Shown: positions 34,059-44,120 of the stretch, piece by piece
Numbering within the stretch: the stretch's first letter is position 1
Layout: every line of letters begins with the position of its first letter
Assembly (NCBI GenBank): GCA_029975215.1
Contig: JARKPO010000082.1
Span: 38,640 to 102,639, forward strand
Source of the DNA: Levilinea sp.
GTDB taxonomy: Bacteria; Chloroflexota; Anaerolineae; Anaerolineales; Anaerolineaceae
DNA: 64,000 nucleotides
Direction: 5' to 3'
Program-made: the position numbers and the translations under genes
Notes under the pieces: model-generated
What the model saw: only the letters and a program-made list of their open reading frames with translations
Databases searched by the model: none
Told to the model about the DNA's origin: nothing

Positions 34059-35339
34059 CTAGGGTTGGACGGCCTTTTTCAGATCGGAAAACTCGTCCAT
34101 CCAGCTGATCCGATTTAGAAATTCCCGCAGCGATCCACTCTGCGCCCGCAAAGCCCGCACTGCCGGGCCGACCGGGTCTTCTCCAGCTGCGCCCAAGGGT
34201 GTATCCGCATAGGCTCCGTGGAAGGCAAAATACGCCTGGTTCAGCCGCCGCAGCATGTACCCGTTCGCGTAAAACACCTGCCGCCGCGCTTCCATATAGG
34301 CCTCAGCTTCCTCCACCTTGCCCTCTGCCAACAAGCGGTCGACCTCTACACGGGTGATATGCATTTCCGCCCGAAAATCAAATGACGGGGGTTCTGCGGG
34401 CGGCTGTGTCGGTTGGGAGGCCGCAGGGGGAGCGGGCGGGGGCGGCATCAGATCGGGGTAATAGCGCTCTAGCACCCGCAGGCCAATCTCCTTGCCCGCC
34501 AGCGAAGCCGCCGTCTCATTCATCGAGCGCAGTTCCGGCGAAGCATCGTACAACATGCCCAACGGGCGCAGCGTCAGGTAATTGTGCGTCCATTCGTGTG
34601 CCACGGTCTCCGTTAACCACACCAGATCTGTGCTCTCCATCACCATCGTGGGGTATACCCCCACTCCGCCGATCTGCACCACCAGAGCCGAAACCCCCAG
34701 TTCCTGTTCCACACGCTGTTCCAAAGCGGTGATCTCATCCAATCTCATTTCGGGCAGTAAGGAAATGTTGGCATCCTGGCGGATGACCTCCCGCGGCGAA
34801 ACCACCAACGCCAGCGGCAGCTTGGAAATGCGGTACAGCACCGAAGGCACAGCTTGCTTGCCGCAGGTCAAACCCAGCTCGCCCAGCACCGCGCGGGTTT
34901 GAATCTGGAGGATCTCCTCACTCCAGGCCCCCAGACGCGCCTGCTCAGCCTCGCGCTCGCGTAGTTGGGCCAGCACCGGCGCAGCGGCGGTCTGCGGATC
35001 GCTCACCGCCGGGTCAGCAAAAATCCGCGCGCTTTCGGCCCGCAATGCCTGCACCTCGCGCGTCAGTGCGGCCCAATCCTCCACCACCTGCCGCTGGGTG
35101 CGCTCGTCCCAATAGCGCGGCGCGCTCAAGGCCCACTGCTGCCCTTTATCCCACAAGGCCGTCAACATCCAGCCAGCGTAATCAAATTCCACCCCGCGGG
35201 TAAAGGCGCGCACCTGCTCCAGTCGGTCTCCGCCCGGCACGATACTGCTCGCCAGCATCAGAATCATCAGGATGCCCGCGCCCAAGACCCGCACAATCTG
35301 CTGTACTCGCTTCCATGTTCGCCGCATAAGCATGTACAA
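34059..35339 (-). CDS. membrane-anchored putative zinc metalloprotease (HExxH-like HEWTH)
   Basis: N-terminal TM; LVWLTETVAHEWTHNYLTLRPLGMLYDASPELRSMNETAAS. Confidence 0.6.
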   Translation of the reverse strand: MYMLMRRTWKRVQQIVRVLGAGILMILMLASSIVPGGDRLEQVRAFTRGVEFDYAGWMLTALWDKGQQWALSAPRYWDERTQRQVVEDWAALTREVQALRAESARIFADPAVSDPQTAAAPVLAQLREREAEQARLGAWSEEILQIQTRAVLGELGLTCGKQAVPSVLYRISKLPLALVVSPREVIRQDANISLLPEMRLDEITALEQRVEQELGVSALVVQIGGVGVYPTMVMESTDLVWLTETVAHEWTHNYLTLRPLGMLYDASPELRSMNETAASLAGKEIGLRVLERYYPDLMPPPPAPPAASQPTQPPAEPPSFDFRAEMHITRVEVDRLLAEGKVEEAEAYMEARRQVFYANGYMLRRLNQAYFAFHGAYADTPLGAAGEDPVGPAVRALRAQSGSLREFLNRISWMDEFSDLKKAVQP

Positions 35340-35560
35340 TCTTTATACTTTCAATCTACTGACAATCATTCAAATTTCATCCACTTAGTGCTATCATTCT
35401 TAAAGTACCGCTCTTTCTGCGGATAGTTTATCATAACGAACGCGAGCCAACGCCCGTGAACAGCCCGATCAAGAGAGTTTTTAAGATAAAGCTCTTCTTT
35501 CATCGAGAGCGCTGAACGCAGGCTCAGGTTCTGACTTTTTTGGATTAAGGATCGTCTCTT

Positions 35561-36964
35561 ATGAATCGTCGCCTCATCTGGATTATCGCTGCCGTTGTTG
35601 GGGTGGCGGCCGTCGTCACCGGTGTGGTCTTGTACCGTCAAAACCAGGCCTCCCAAAACACAGGCTATCAGACCCTCACCATCTCCCGCGGCGATCTCAC
35701 CGCCCTGGTGGGGGCCACCGGAACCGTGCGCGCCAACCAAACCACCCTGCTTTCCTGGCAGACCACTGGCCGCATCCAATCTCTGGAGGTTCAGGTGGGT
35801 GATGTGGTGAAAAAAGGGGATGTCCTCGCCCGCCTCGACCCTGCTTCACTGCCGCAAAATATCATCTTGGCCCGCGCTGACCTGATCAACGCCCAGCGCG
35901 TTTTGGAAGATCTGCGCAATTCAGACGTATCCCGCGCCCAGGCACAGCTGGCCCTCACCCAGGCGCAAAAGGCCCTGGAAGACGCCCTGGAGAACCGTAC
36001 AAACAAAAATTACCAGCGCGCCTCCCAATCCACCCTCGATCAGGCCCGCGCCAATTACATCGTGACCCAAAATCAGATGGAAAAGGCCGAGGAAAATTAC
36101 AACGTCGTCGCCGACCGCCCAGAAGATGATCCCGTGCGCGCAGCCTTGCTCAGCCAGTTGGCCGCTGCCCGCCAATCCCGCGACCGCGCCCTGGCGAACC
36201 TCAATTATTTGCTCTCCACCCCAGACGAACAAGAGCTGGCCGAAGCCGACGCCCGCGTGGAAGTGGCCCGCGCGAACTTAAAGGACGCTGAACGCAATTG
36301 GGAGCGTGTGAAAGACGGCCCCAACGCGCAGGATATCGCCGCCGCGGAAGCCCGTGTGGAAGCCATCCAGGCCGCTTTGGAGTTAGACAGCCTGACCGCC
36401 CCGTTTGCCGGAACCATCTCTGCCGTCAATTCCAAACCCGGCGACCAGGTAACCCCTGGCCTCAGCTCCTTCCGTCTGGACGACCTGACCGTCCTGCTGG
36501 TGGATGTGGAAATTCCCGAAGTGGATATCAACCGTATTCAGCTGGGCCAGCCCGCCAAGCTGAGCTTTGACGCCATCCAAAACAAAGAATACAACGGTAC
36601 CGTCAGCGAGGTAGGCCGCGTGGGTAACCCCTCGGCCTCCGGCGTCAACTTCACCGTCACCATCGCCCTCACCGATCCGGATGAGAGCGTGCGACCCGGC
36701 ATGACCGCCGCCGTCAACATCATCGTCAGCCAGCTCAAAGACGTGCTCCTGGTTCCCAACCGGGCCGTGCGCCTGCGCGACGGTCAGCGTGTGGTGTATG
36801 TGCTGCGCGGCGCAGAAACCGAACCTCGCATGGTAGAAATCGAGATCGGCGCCACGTCCGATACCAATTCCGAAATTGTCAGCGGCGATGTGTTGGAAAA
36901 CGACCGGGTGGTTTTGAACCCGCCCATCGAATTTCAGCCTGGCCGACCGCCCTTCGCTCGCTAA
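35561..36964 (+). CDS. HlyD/MacA-like efflux periplasmic adaptor
   Basis: VGATGTVRANQTTLLSWQTTGRIQSLEVQVGDVVKKGDVLARLD; long coiled coil; SLTAPFAGTISAVNSKPGDQV. Confidence 0.9.
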   Translation: MNRRLIWIIAAVVGVAAVVTGVVLYRQNQASQNTGYQTLTISRGDLTALVGATGTVRANQTTLLSWQTTGRIQSLEVQVGDVVKKGDVLARLDPASLPQNIILARADLINAQRVLEDLRNSDVSRAQAQLALTQAQKALEDALENRTNKNYQRASQSTLDQARANYIVTQNQMEKAEENYNVVADRPEDDPVRAALLSQLAAARQSRDRALANLNYLLSTPDEQELAEADARVEVARANLKDAERNWERVKDGPNAQDIAAAEARVEAIQAALELDSLTAPFAGTISAVNSKPGDQVTPGLSSFRLDDLTVLLVDVEIPEVDINRIQLGQPAKLSFDAIQNKEYNGTVSEVGRVGNPSASGVNFTVTIALTDPDESVRPGMTAAVNIIVSQLKDVLLVPNRAVRLRDGQRVVYVLRGAETEPRMVEIEIGATSDTNSEIVSGDVLENDRVVLNPPIEFQPGRPPFAR

Positions 36965-36973
36965 GAGGTAGCC

Positions 36974-37668
<695 letters not shown>

Positions 37669-37672
<4 letters not shown>

Positions 37673-38895
37673 AATTCTGGCAAGCCATCCTCGAAGCTTT
37701 AGAAAGCGTCACCGCCAACAAGCTGCGCTCTGGCCTTACCATCCTGGGCATCGTCATCGGCGTGGCCGCCGTCATCGCCATGTTGGCAGTGGGCGACGGC
37801 GCCCAGGCCAGCATCACCGGCTCCATCAGCGGCATTGGTTCCAACCTCTTATTCGTTTTCCCTGGGAACCGCCAGGAAGACGTGCGCTCCGTTGAGCCGC
37901 TCACCCTGGCCGATGCCGAAGCCCTGGCGGATGTGTTCCAGGCCCCTGCCGTGCAGGATATTGCCCCCGTCATCGCCGACAACCTGGAAGTCTCTTACGG
38001 CGGCGAACGCCGCCGAGTGTCCATCAACGGCGTCACCCCCTCCTATCAGCCGGTGCGCAGCTACGACCTGCTGGAGGGCGAGTTCATCAGCGAAGAACAT
38101 ATCCTCGGCAAAGCCTCTGTGGCCCTCATCGGTGTGGATGTGGCTGACCGCTTTTTCCAGCGCCGTGAAGCCATTGCGGGCGAAACCCTGCGCATCGAAG
38201 GCCAGCCCTTCCGCATCATCGGTGTTCTGGCCCCCAAAGGCGGCGGCTCTTTTGGCAGCCAGGATGATGTGGTCCTCATCCCCTACACCACCGCCGAAAG
38301 CCGCCTCATCCGCCGCAACCGCGACCAGGTGGATGTTATCTACATTCAAGCCGTGGACGCAGATTCCGTGACAGAAGCCGCCGATCAGGTGACGCAAATT
38401 CTGCGCGCCCGCCACCGCATCACTATCGGCCCCAATGACTTCACAGTGTTCAGCCAGCAAGATTTTGTGGAAACCGCGCGCACCATCACCGGCGTGTTTA
38501 CCATCTTCCTGGGGGGCATCGCCGCCATCAGCCTCCTGGTGGGCGGTATCGGCATCATGAATATCATGCTCGTTTCGGTCACCGAGCGCACCCGTGAAAT
38601 TGGCCTGCGCAAAGCCCTGGGCGCGCGCCGCGCCGATATCCTCATTCAATTTCTGACCGAATCCTCCCTCCTGTCCCTCTTCGGCGGCATCCTGGGCATC
38701 GGCCTCGGATGGCTCATCGCCTTCATTGTCGGGTTGGTGGCCCAGGCCAACGACACCCCCTTCACGCCCATCGTCGGCCTGCAGGCCGTCCTCATGGCCA
38801 CCCTGTTCTCCACGGCTGTCGGGTTATTCTTTGGCATCTACCCTGCCAACCGCGCCGCCGGTTTGGAGCCTGTCGAAGCCCTGCGCCACGAATAA
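37669..38895 (+). CDS. ABC transporter permease (MacB/FtsX type)
   Basis: [65 protein letters not shown]. Confidence 0.95.
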
Positions 38896-38946
38896 AGCCG
38901 CCCGAGGTACGCAGTCCCCTGCCCTCAAACTCCTTTGGATCAGCAC

Positions 38947-38974
38947 TTGACCAACGGAACAAATGTACTATAAT
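38947..38974 (+). promoter_or_regulatory. recA promoter with LexA-box-like palindrome
   Basis: TTGACC-16-TATAAT; GAACAAATGTAC (38957-38968) abuts -10, one mismatch to GAACnnnnGTTC. Confidence 0.65.
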
Positions 38975-39037
38975 TGAATTGATTATACCCGCGCTTGTTG
39001 TGGGCTGCCGCCCTCTTGGTTCACTAAGGAGAGTATC

Positions 39038-40135
39038 ATGGCTCGTAAATCTTCCGCATCCGCCGCCCAACCCCTTCCCAGCGATTCCGGTTCCGGCATG
39101 GATGAAGCTCGCCGGGCAATGCTGGACCGCGCCCTGGGAGAAATTGTCAAACGGTACGGCGACGGCGCCATCATGCGCATGACCGACCACCACCTGCATG
39201 TCGAAGCCATCCCCACCGGCTCGCTTTCGCTGGATCTGGCTTTGGGTGTCGGCGGCATCCCCCGCGCCCGCATCACCGAAATCTACGGCCCTGAGTCCTC
39301 GGGTAAAACCACCCTGTGTCTGCACATCGTCGCCGAAGCCCAAAAAATGGGCGGGACGGCTGCCTTTGTAGATATGGAACACGCCCTCGACCCCGCCTAC
39401 GCCGCCCGCCTGGGTGTGAATTTGGATAACCTGCTGGTTTCGCAGCCGGATACCGGCGAACAGGCCCTGGAGATCACCGAAACCCTGGTGCGCTCCGGCG
39501 CGGTGGACGTGGTCATCATCGACTCAGTTGCCGCTCTCGTGCCCCGCTCGGAAATCGAAGGTGATATGGGCGACGCCACCATGGGTATGCAGGCCCGCCT
39601 CATGTCGCAGGCCCTGCGCAAACTCTCCGGCGCCATCAACCAGACCAAAACCTCGGTGATCTTCACCAACCAGCTGCGCCAGAAAATTGGCGTGATGTTC
39701 GGCAACCCCGAAACCACCCCCGGTGGTCTGGCGTTGAAGTTCTATGCCTCTGTGCGCCTGGATGTGCGCCGCATCCAGTCTATCAAGATGGGCGCAGAAG
39801 TCATCGGCAACCGGGTGCGCGTGCGTGTCGTCAAGAATAAGGTCGCCCCGCCCTTCCGCACCGCCGAATTTGACATCATGTACAACGAAGGTGTCTCCAA
39901 AGTCGGCGACATCATTGATCTGGCCACCCAGCTCGATATTGTCGTTAAACGCGGAGCTTTTTATTCCTACGGCGACATCCGCCTGGGTCAAGGCCGCGAG
40001 AACGCCAAAGAATACCTGCGCCAGAACCCTGAGCTGTCCAACGAAATTGAGATGGCCATTCGCCAGCAGTCCCTCTCCGGCGATATTCCCTTGGTGCTCA
40101 GCGGCGGCGAGGAAGAAGACCTCGGCGACGATTAA
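39038..40135 (+). CDS. recA: recombinase RecA
   Basis: [76 protein letters not shown]. Confidence 0.98.
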   Translation: MARKSSASAAQPLPSDSGSGMDEARRAMLDRALGEIVKRYGDGAIMRMTDHHLHVEAIPTGSLSLDLALGVGGIPRARITEIYGPESSGKTTLCLHIVAEAQKMGGTAAFVDMEHALDPAYAARLGVNLDNLLVSQPDTGEQALEITETLVRSGAVDVVIIDSVAALVPRSEIEGDMGDATMGMQARLMSQALRKLSGAINQTKTSVIFTNQLRQKIGVMFGNPETTPGGLALKFYASVRLDVRRIQSIKMGAEVIGNRVRVRVVKNKVAPPFRTAEFDIMYNEGVSKVGDIIDLATQLDIVVKRGAFYSYGDIRLGQGRENAKEYLRQNPELSNEIEMAIRQQSLSGDIPLVLSGGEEEDLGDD

Positions 40136-40168
40136 CCCCCTGGCATAAACCTTGCTATAATACGCGGT

Positions 40169-40699
40169 ATGAGGAATCACTCTGCCGCGTATTTGATTCT
40201 TTTTACCCTGCTGTGCCTGACGGCTCTGGCGGGCTGCGTCAAACCCACCCTACCCGCCGACGCCGAGGTCACCCAGCCGCCCTACCGCCCGCCCACGCTG
40301 CAACCTTCCGCGGCCCCGCCCACCTCCACCGCCAACGCCCCCACAGCCGCCTCCCCTGCTAACTGCACTGATGTGCTCACCTTTCGCTCCGATCTCACCA
40401 TCCCAGACGGCACGGTGGTGGCCCCTGGTTCGACCATGGACAAGCGCTGGGAAATTGAGAACACCGGCACTTGCAACTGGAACGAGAATTACACCCTGCG
40501 CCTCATCGCTGGCCCCGCTCTCGGCTCCGCCGAACAGCAGCCGCTCTTTCCGGCCCGCGCGGGCTCCCGTGCTGAAATTCGCATCCTATTCACTGCCCCC
40601 GATGAAACCGGCCCCTACCGCTCAGCCTGGCAGGCGCACAACCCGGCCGGAATCCCCTTTGGCGACCCCATTTACATCGATATTCTCGTTCAACCGTGA
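40169..40699 (+). CDS. lipoprotein with NBR1-like (FW) Ig-like domain
   Basis: Lipobox LTALAGCVK; FRSDLTIPDGTVVAPGSTMDKRWEIENTGTCNWNENYTLRLIAG. Confidence 0.8.
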   Translation: MRNHSAAYLILFTLLCLTALAGCVKPTLPADAEVTQPPYRPPTLQPSAAPPTSTANAPTAASPANCTDVLTFRSDLTIPDGTVVAPGSTMDKRWEIENTGTCNWNENYTLRLIAGPALGSAEQQPLFPARAGSRAEIRILFTAPDETGPYRSAWQAHNPAGIPFGDPIYIDILVQP

Positions 40700-41628
40700 A
40701 ATCTACTGCGTCCGCAGCCTTTCCAGGGGCTGTATTGATCTTGCTCTTGCTCGTCCTGTGCCTGGCTGCCGTGCTGGGGCTGGCCGCGGTGTACGCTCTG
40801 GGCGGGCTGCCCCTCACCCTGCCGGTGCTCTCCCCCCTGCCGCTGGCCTCCGCTGTCCCCTCGGCCACGCGCACCCCTTTCCAGCCCGACCGGCGCACGC
40901 ACACCCCCTTCCCCAGCCGCACCGCCACCCCCACAAAAACATCCACCCCCAGCCAATCGCCCAGCCCGACCCCCACTGACACTCCCACGGCGAGCCCCAC
41001 GGCGTCTTTCACCCCCAGCCCGCTGCCGCCCACCACCACCCCCACGCTGCCCCCGCCGCCCGACAGCGCCTCAGTGGGCAGCATCTACGGCTATGCCCAA
41101 TCTTACACGTTGGACTGCGAAGCCCGCTCCGCAGCCGATTTGGCTGCCTTCTTCGGCCTGCAATTTGACCACATGAGCTTTCAGAACAGCCTGCCGCAGA
41201 GCGACAACCCCGAAACCGGCTTCGTCGGCCCCTATTGGGGCGCGCAGGGCCATCTGCCTCCTGAGCCCTACGGGGTACATGCCAAACCTGTCGCCCGCCT
41301 GCTGCGCGAATTTGGCCTGAACGCCCGCGCCCAAACCGGGCTCAGCTATACCCGTTTGCAGCAGGAAATTGCCGCTGGGCGGCCGGTGATGGTGTGGGTC
41401 ATCAACCACACCCTCAGCGGTTCAGCCGTTTCTTACACAGCTTCGGATGGTGAAACGGTGCTCGTTGCCCCCTTTGAGCATACCGTTTTGGTCATCGCCT
41501 ACACACCCGATTCCGTCACTTTGCTGGACGGCGAGATGATCTACACCCGCTCCGTGGATCAGTTTCTATCCTCCTGGAGCGTACTGGGCTATCAAGCCGT
41601 CCTTGTCCGCGAGCCGCCGCTGCGCTAG
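40696..41628 (+). CDS. secreted/membrane-anchored C39-like peptidase family protein with Pro/Thr-rich linker
   Basis: N-terminal TM, PTRTATPTKTSTPSQSPSPTPTDTPT linker, YTLDCEARSAADLAAFFG...ARAQTGLSYTRLQQEIAAGRPVMVWVINH. Confidence 0.8.
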   Translation: MKSTASAAFPGAVLILLLLVLCLAAVLGLAAVYALGGLPLTLPVLSPLPLASAVPSATRTPFQPDRRTHTPFPSRTATPTKTSTPSQSPSPTPTDTPTASPTASFTPSPLPPTTTPTLPPPPDSASVGSIYGYAQSYTLDCEARSAADLAAFFGLQFDHMSFQNSLPQSDNPETGFVGPYWGAQGHLPPEPYGVHAKPVARLLREFGLNARAQTGLSYTRLQQEIAAGRPVMVWVINHTLSGSAVSYTASDGETVLVAPFEHTVLVIAYTPDSVTLLDGEMIYTRSVDQFLSSWSVLGYQAVLVREPPLR

Positions 41629-42608
41629 CCGCGCAAATACAGCAGGTACATCCCCCCAAAATACAAGATCATCAGCGCGAACGCATCCAATTCAATAAAC
41701 CACAGCCGTTTTTCCAGCTTGGCCAGGTTTCCCACCACGCCAATGCCGGTCATCAGCAGGCCCAGCATAGCCACCAGCAGGAAGGATGGGTCAATGACAG
41801 CCAAAAACCGCCCCTGCGTAAAGAACAGGTCTGTCAGCCCGATGGCGAACATATTGAACATGTTGCTGCCAAACAGGTTGCCGATGGCCATATCATCAGC
41901 GCCGATCTTCACCGCTGCCAGGGTGGTCACCAGCTCGGGCAAAGACGTCACCAGCGCCACCAGGGTGGTGCCGATGAAGGTGGCGCCCAGGCCGGTTAAC
42001 ACCGCAATTTCGTTGGCGCTCTCCACCATGATGGGTGTCACCACCACCAAAGCCGCTGCCGCCAGGCCAAAGCCAATCAGACCCGCGCGCAGGCTAGGCA
42101 GTTTCCCATTTGCCTCGGCATCATCTTCCTGCAGCTGGGGCGCAGGGCCAGCATTCCCCTGAATCACGCGCACCGCCACCACGTAGAAAGCCAGAAGCAG
42201 CAGGCTGTCGATCCCCACCCAACCGATGGAAACGTCCAGATCCGCCAGGATAAAGAAGGCCACCAGGCCAATCATTACCATCGCCAGGCTGCCCGTCAGA
42301 GCGTGCTTCAGCAGTGCCTTGCGTAAAATGCGCTGGTTGCGGTTGGCCATATCTAGAACCGCCAGCAGGAACATATTAAACGTATTGCTGCCCAACAGGT
42401 TGCCGGCCGCCAGGTTCGGTGAGTTTTGCTGCAACGAACTGATCGAAGTCAGCACTTCTGGCAGTGAGGTCGCCCCCGCCAACAGCAGCACACCGATAAA
42501 CATCCCACTCAGCCGTGTACGAATGGCGATCACATCGCCGTACCTGGCCAGTTGGTTGGCTGCCAACACAATTAAAGCCGCTGTCACGATGAATTTAATC
42601 CATACCAT
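41625..42608 (-). CDS. CaCA family sodium/calcium exchanger
   Basis: Two repeats: GATSLPEVLTSISSLQQNSPNLAAGNLLGSNTFN and ALVTSLPELVTTLAAVKIGADDMAIGNLFGSNMFN. Confidence 0.93.
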   Translation of the reverse strand: MVWIKFIVTAALIVLAANQLARYGDVIAIRTRLSGMFIGVLLLAGATSLPEVLTSISSLQQNSPNLAAGNLLGSNTFNMFLLAVLDMANRNQRILRKALLKHALTGSLAMVMIGLVAFFILADLDVSIGWVGIDSLLLLAFYVVAVRVIQGNAGPAPQLQEDDAEANGKLPSLRAGLIGFGLAAAALVVVTPIMVESANEIAVLTGLGATFIGTTLVALVTSLPELVTTLAAVKIGADDMAIGNLFGSNMFNMFAIGLTDLFFTQGRFLAVIDPSFLLVAMLGLLMTGIGVVGNLAKLEKRLWFIELDAFALMILYFGGMYLLYLRG

Positions 42609-42942
42609 GCTCGTCCTCGCCTGATTGGATACCTTTAGAGAATGTGATCGGCCAGGCCATCATAACGCCGGTATTGGCACCGCTCAAATCGCCCACAATG
42701 TCTTCCACCGCAGCCAGGCAGTCTTTGACCATCGCCTCATCCTGTACCGCCACGAATAAAGTGACGTTTCCAGTTTCCACCAGGCTCTCGGCATAGGCAT
42801 AGCGCATGGGGATATGTTTGCGCCGCCGGTGCAGCCCGGTGCTTTCCACAATGGTAGCACCCGTCACGCCGCGCTCGGCCCAGACCTCTAAGACTGCGTC
42901 CAATTGCTGCGGGTCATCTAATACAAGCATCACCATAAACAT
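42595..42942 (-). CDS. PII-like (GlnB-fold) protein
   Basis: MVMLVLDDPQQLDAVLEVWAERGVTGATIVESTGLHRRR...; overlaps exchanger start by 14 nt. Confidence 0.65.
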   Translation of the reverse strand: MFMVMLVLDDPQQLDAVLEVWAERGVTGATIVESTGLHRRRKHIPMRYAYAESLVETGNVTLFVAVQDEAMVKDCLAAVEDIVGDLSGANTGVMMAWPITFSKGIQSGEDEHGMD

Positions 42943-42987
42943 CGTTTCACCCTCCATGTCAATTTGACTGACCATACATGCCCAATT

Positions 42988-44100
42988 TCACCCGCCTTCC
43001 AGGATTCCTTCGTTAACATAGGCCGTCAGTTCGCCCACACTCAAATTATCAATTCCCAATTTATCAATGGTGCGCCCGCGCCGCCAGTAATCGGTGCGGT
43101 GGATGACGGACGACAAGCGGATGATGGCGTCCATTCCGCGCACCGACACGCCGTAGCGCTGGCCCAGCGAGGCGATGGGCACCAGACTCATGGGCACATC
43201 TTCAAAGATATAGCGGTGATTCAAAGTTGGCGGGGCTTTAATGCCGTAATATCCCGGCTGGTTATGAATAGCCTCGTGCAGATCTTCGCCAGTGGCATCG
43301 TAGGCCATTTTCAGCCATTCCAGGGCTGTGCGCGCGCGGATTCCCAACGAAGAAGCCACCGTCACCCGTTCACGGTCCAGCGCCTCCAATACGCGCGCCA
43401 CCGAAGGGGTGACCCCATCAATATAGAACTGGTAATCCCCGTGAGTGGCCTCAATCCAGCCGGAGTTCAAAATCGTCAGCGCCGGATGGAAGATCGCCCC
43501 CATATTGTTCAGCCCGGTCTGCAGCACATTGCCGCCGTCAATGTACTGCGGGTAAGCCTCGCGAATGCAGTCTAAAACCATGCGGGTGCGGTTGGCGGGC
43601 AGCGCTGCCAGGGGAACGGCCTCTTTAATGCGGAAAATGCGCGCCTGGGCAGGGCCGTCGGAGCGGGAGGCATAGATAAAAGTCTCTGCCTCGGCAATGG
43701 TCACATCTGCCGTGCAGTTATTCTCGCGCAGGATCTTGGCAAATTCAATCGCCCCACAGGTGCGGCCCGGGTGCAGCACCACAATCTGCCCGTCGCGCAG
43801 GTGCGGCGCACAGGAGCGGGCAATATCGGCATGGGCTGAAGACGGCACTACCACCATGATCATTTCAGCTTTTTCCAGAGCTTCAGCCATGTTGGAAGTC
43901 ACACCTGCCAAACGGCAAAAACCGCGGATCCCTGCTTCCGTGCTCTCCAGATCAAGACCGCCCAATTCACGAATCGCGTAAATATGGTCCGCGGTGCGGT
44001 TATACAGCGTGGTAGGGAAGCCCATCAACGCCAAATGAGCCGCCATAGCCTTACCGCCGTGCCCAGCACCAATCACCGTGTAGTGAGTCTTCTGTGTCAT
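42988..44100 (-). CDS. NAD/NADP octopine/nopaline-dehydrogenase family protein
   Basis: YTVIGAGHGGKAMAAHLALMGFPTTLYNR; NNMGAIFHPALTILNSGWIE. Confidence 0.88.
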   Translation of the reverse strand: MTQKTHYTVIGAGHGGKAMAAHLALMGFPTTLYNRTADHIYAIRELGGLDLESTEAGIRGFCRLAGVTSNMAEALEKAEMIMVVVPSSAHADIARSCAPHLRDGQIVVLHPGRTCGAIEFAKILRENNCTADVTIAEAETFIYASRSDGPAQARIFRIKEAVPLAALPANRTRMVLDCIREAYPQYIDGGNVLQTGLNNMGAIFHPALTILNSGWIEATHGDYQFYIDGVTPSVARVLEALDRERVTVASSLGIRARTALEWLKMAYDATGEDLHEAIHNQPGYYGIKAPPTLNHRYIFEDVPMSLVPIASLGQRYGVSVRGMDAIIRLSSVIHRTDYWRRGRTIDKLGIDNLSVGELTAYVNEGILEGG

Positions 44101-44120
44101 GTCCTTGCTCCTTTTCATCC

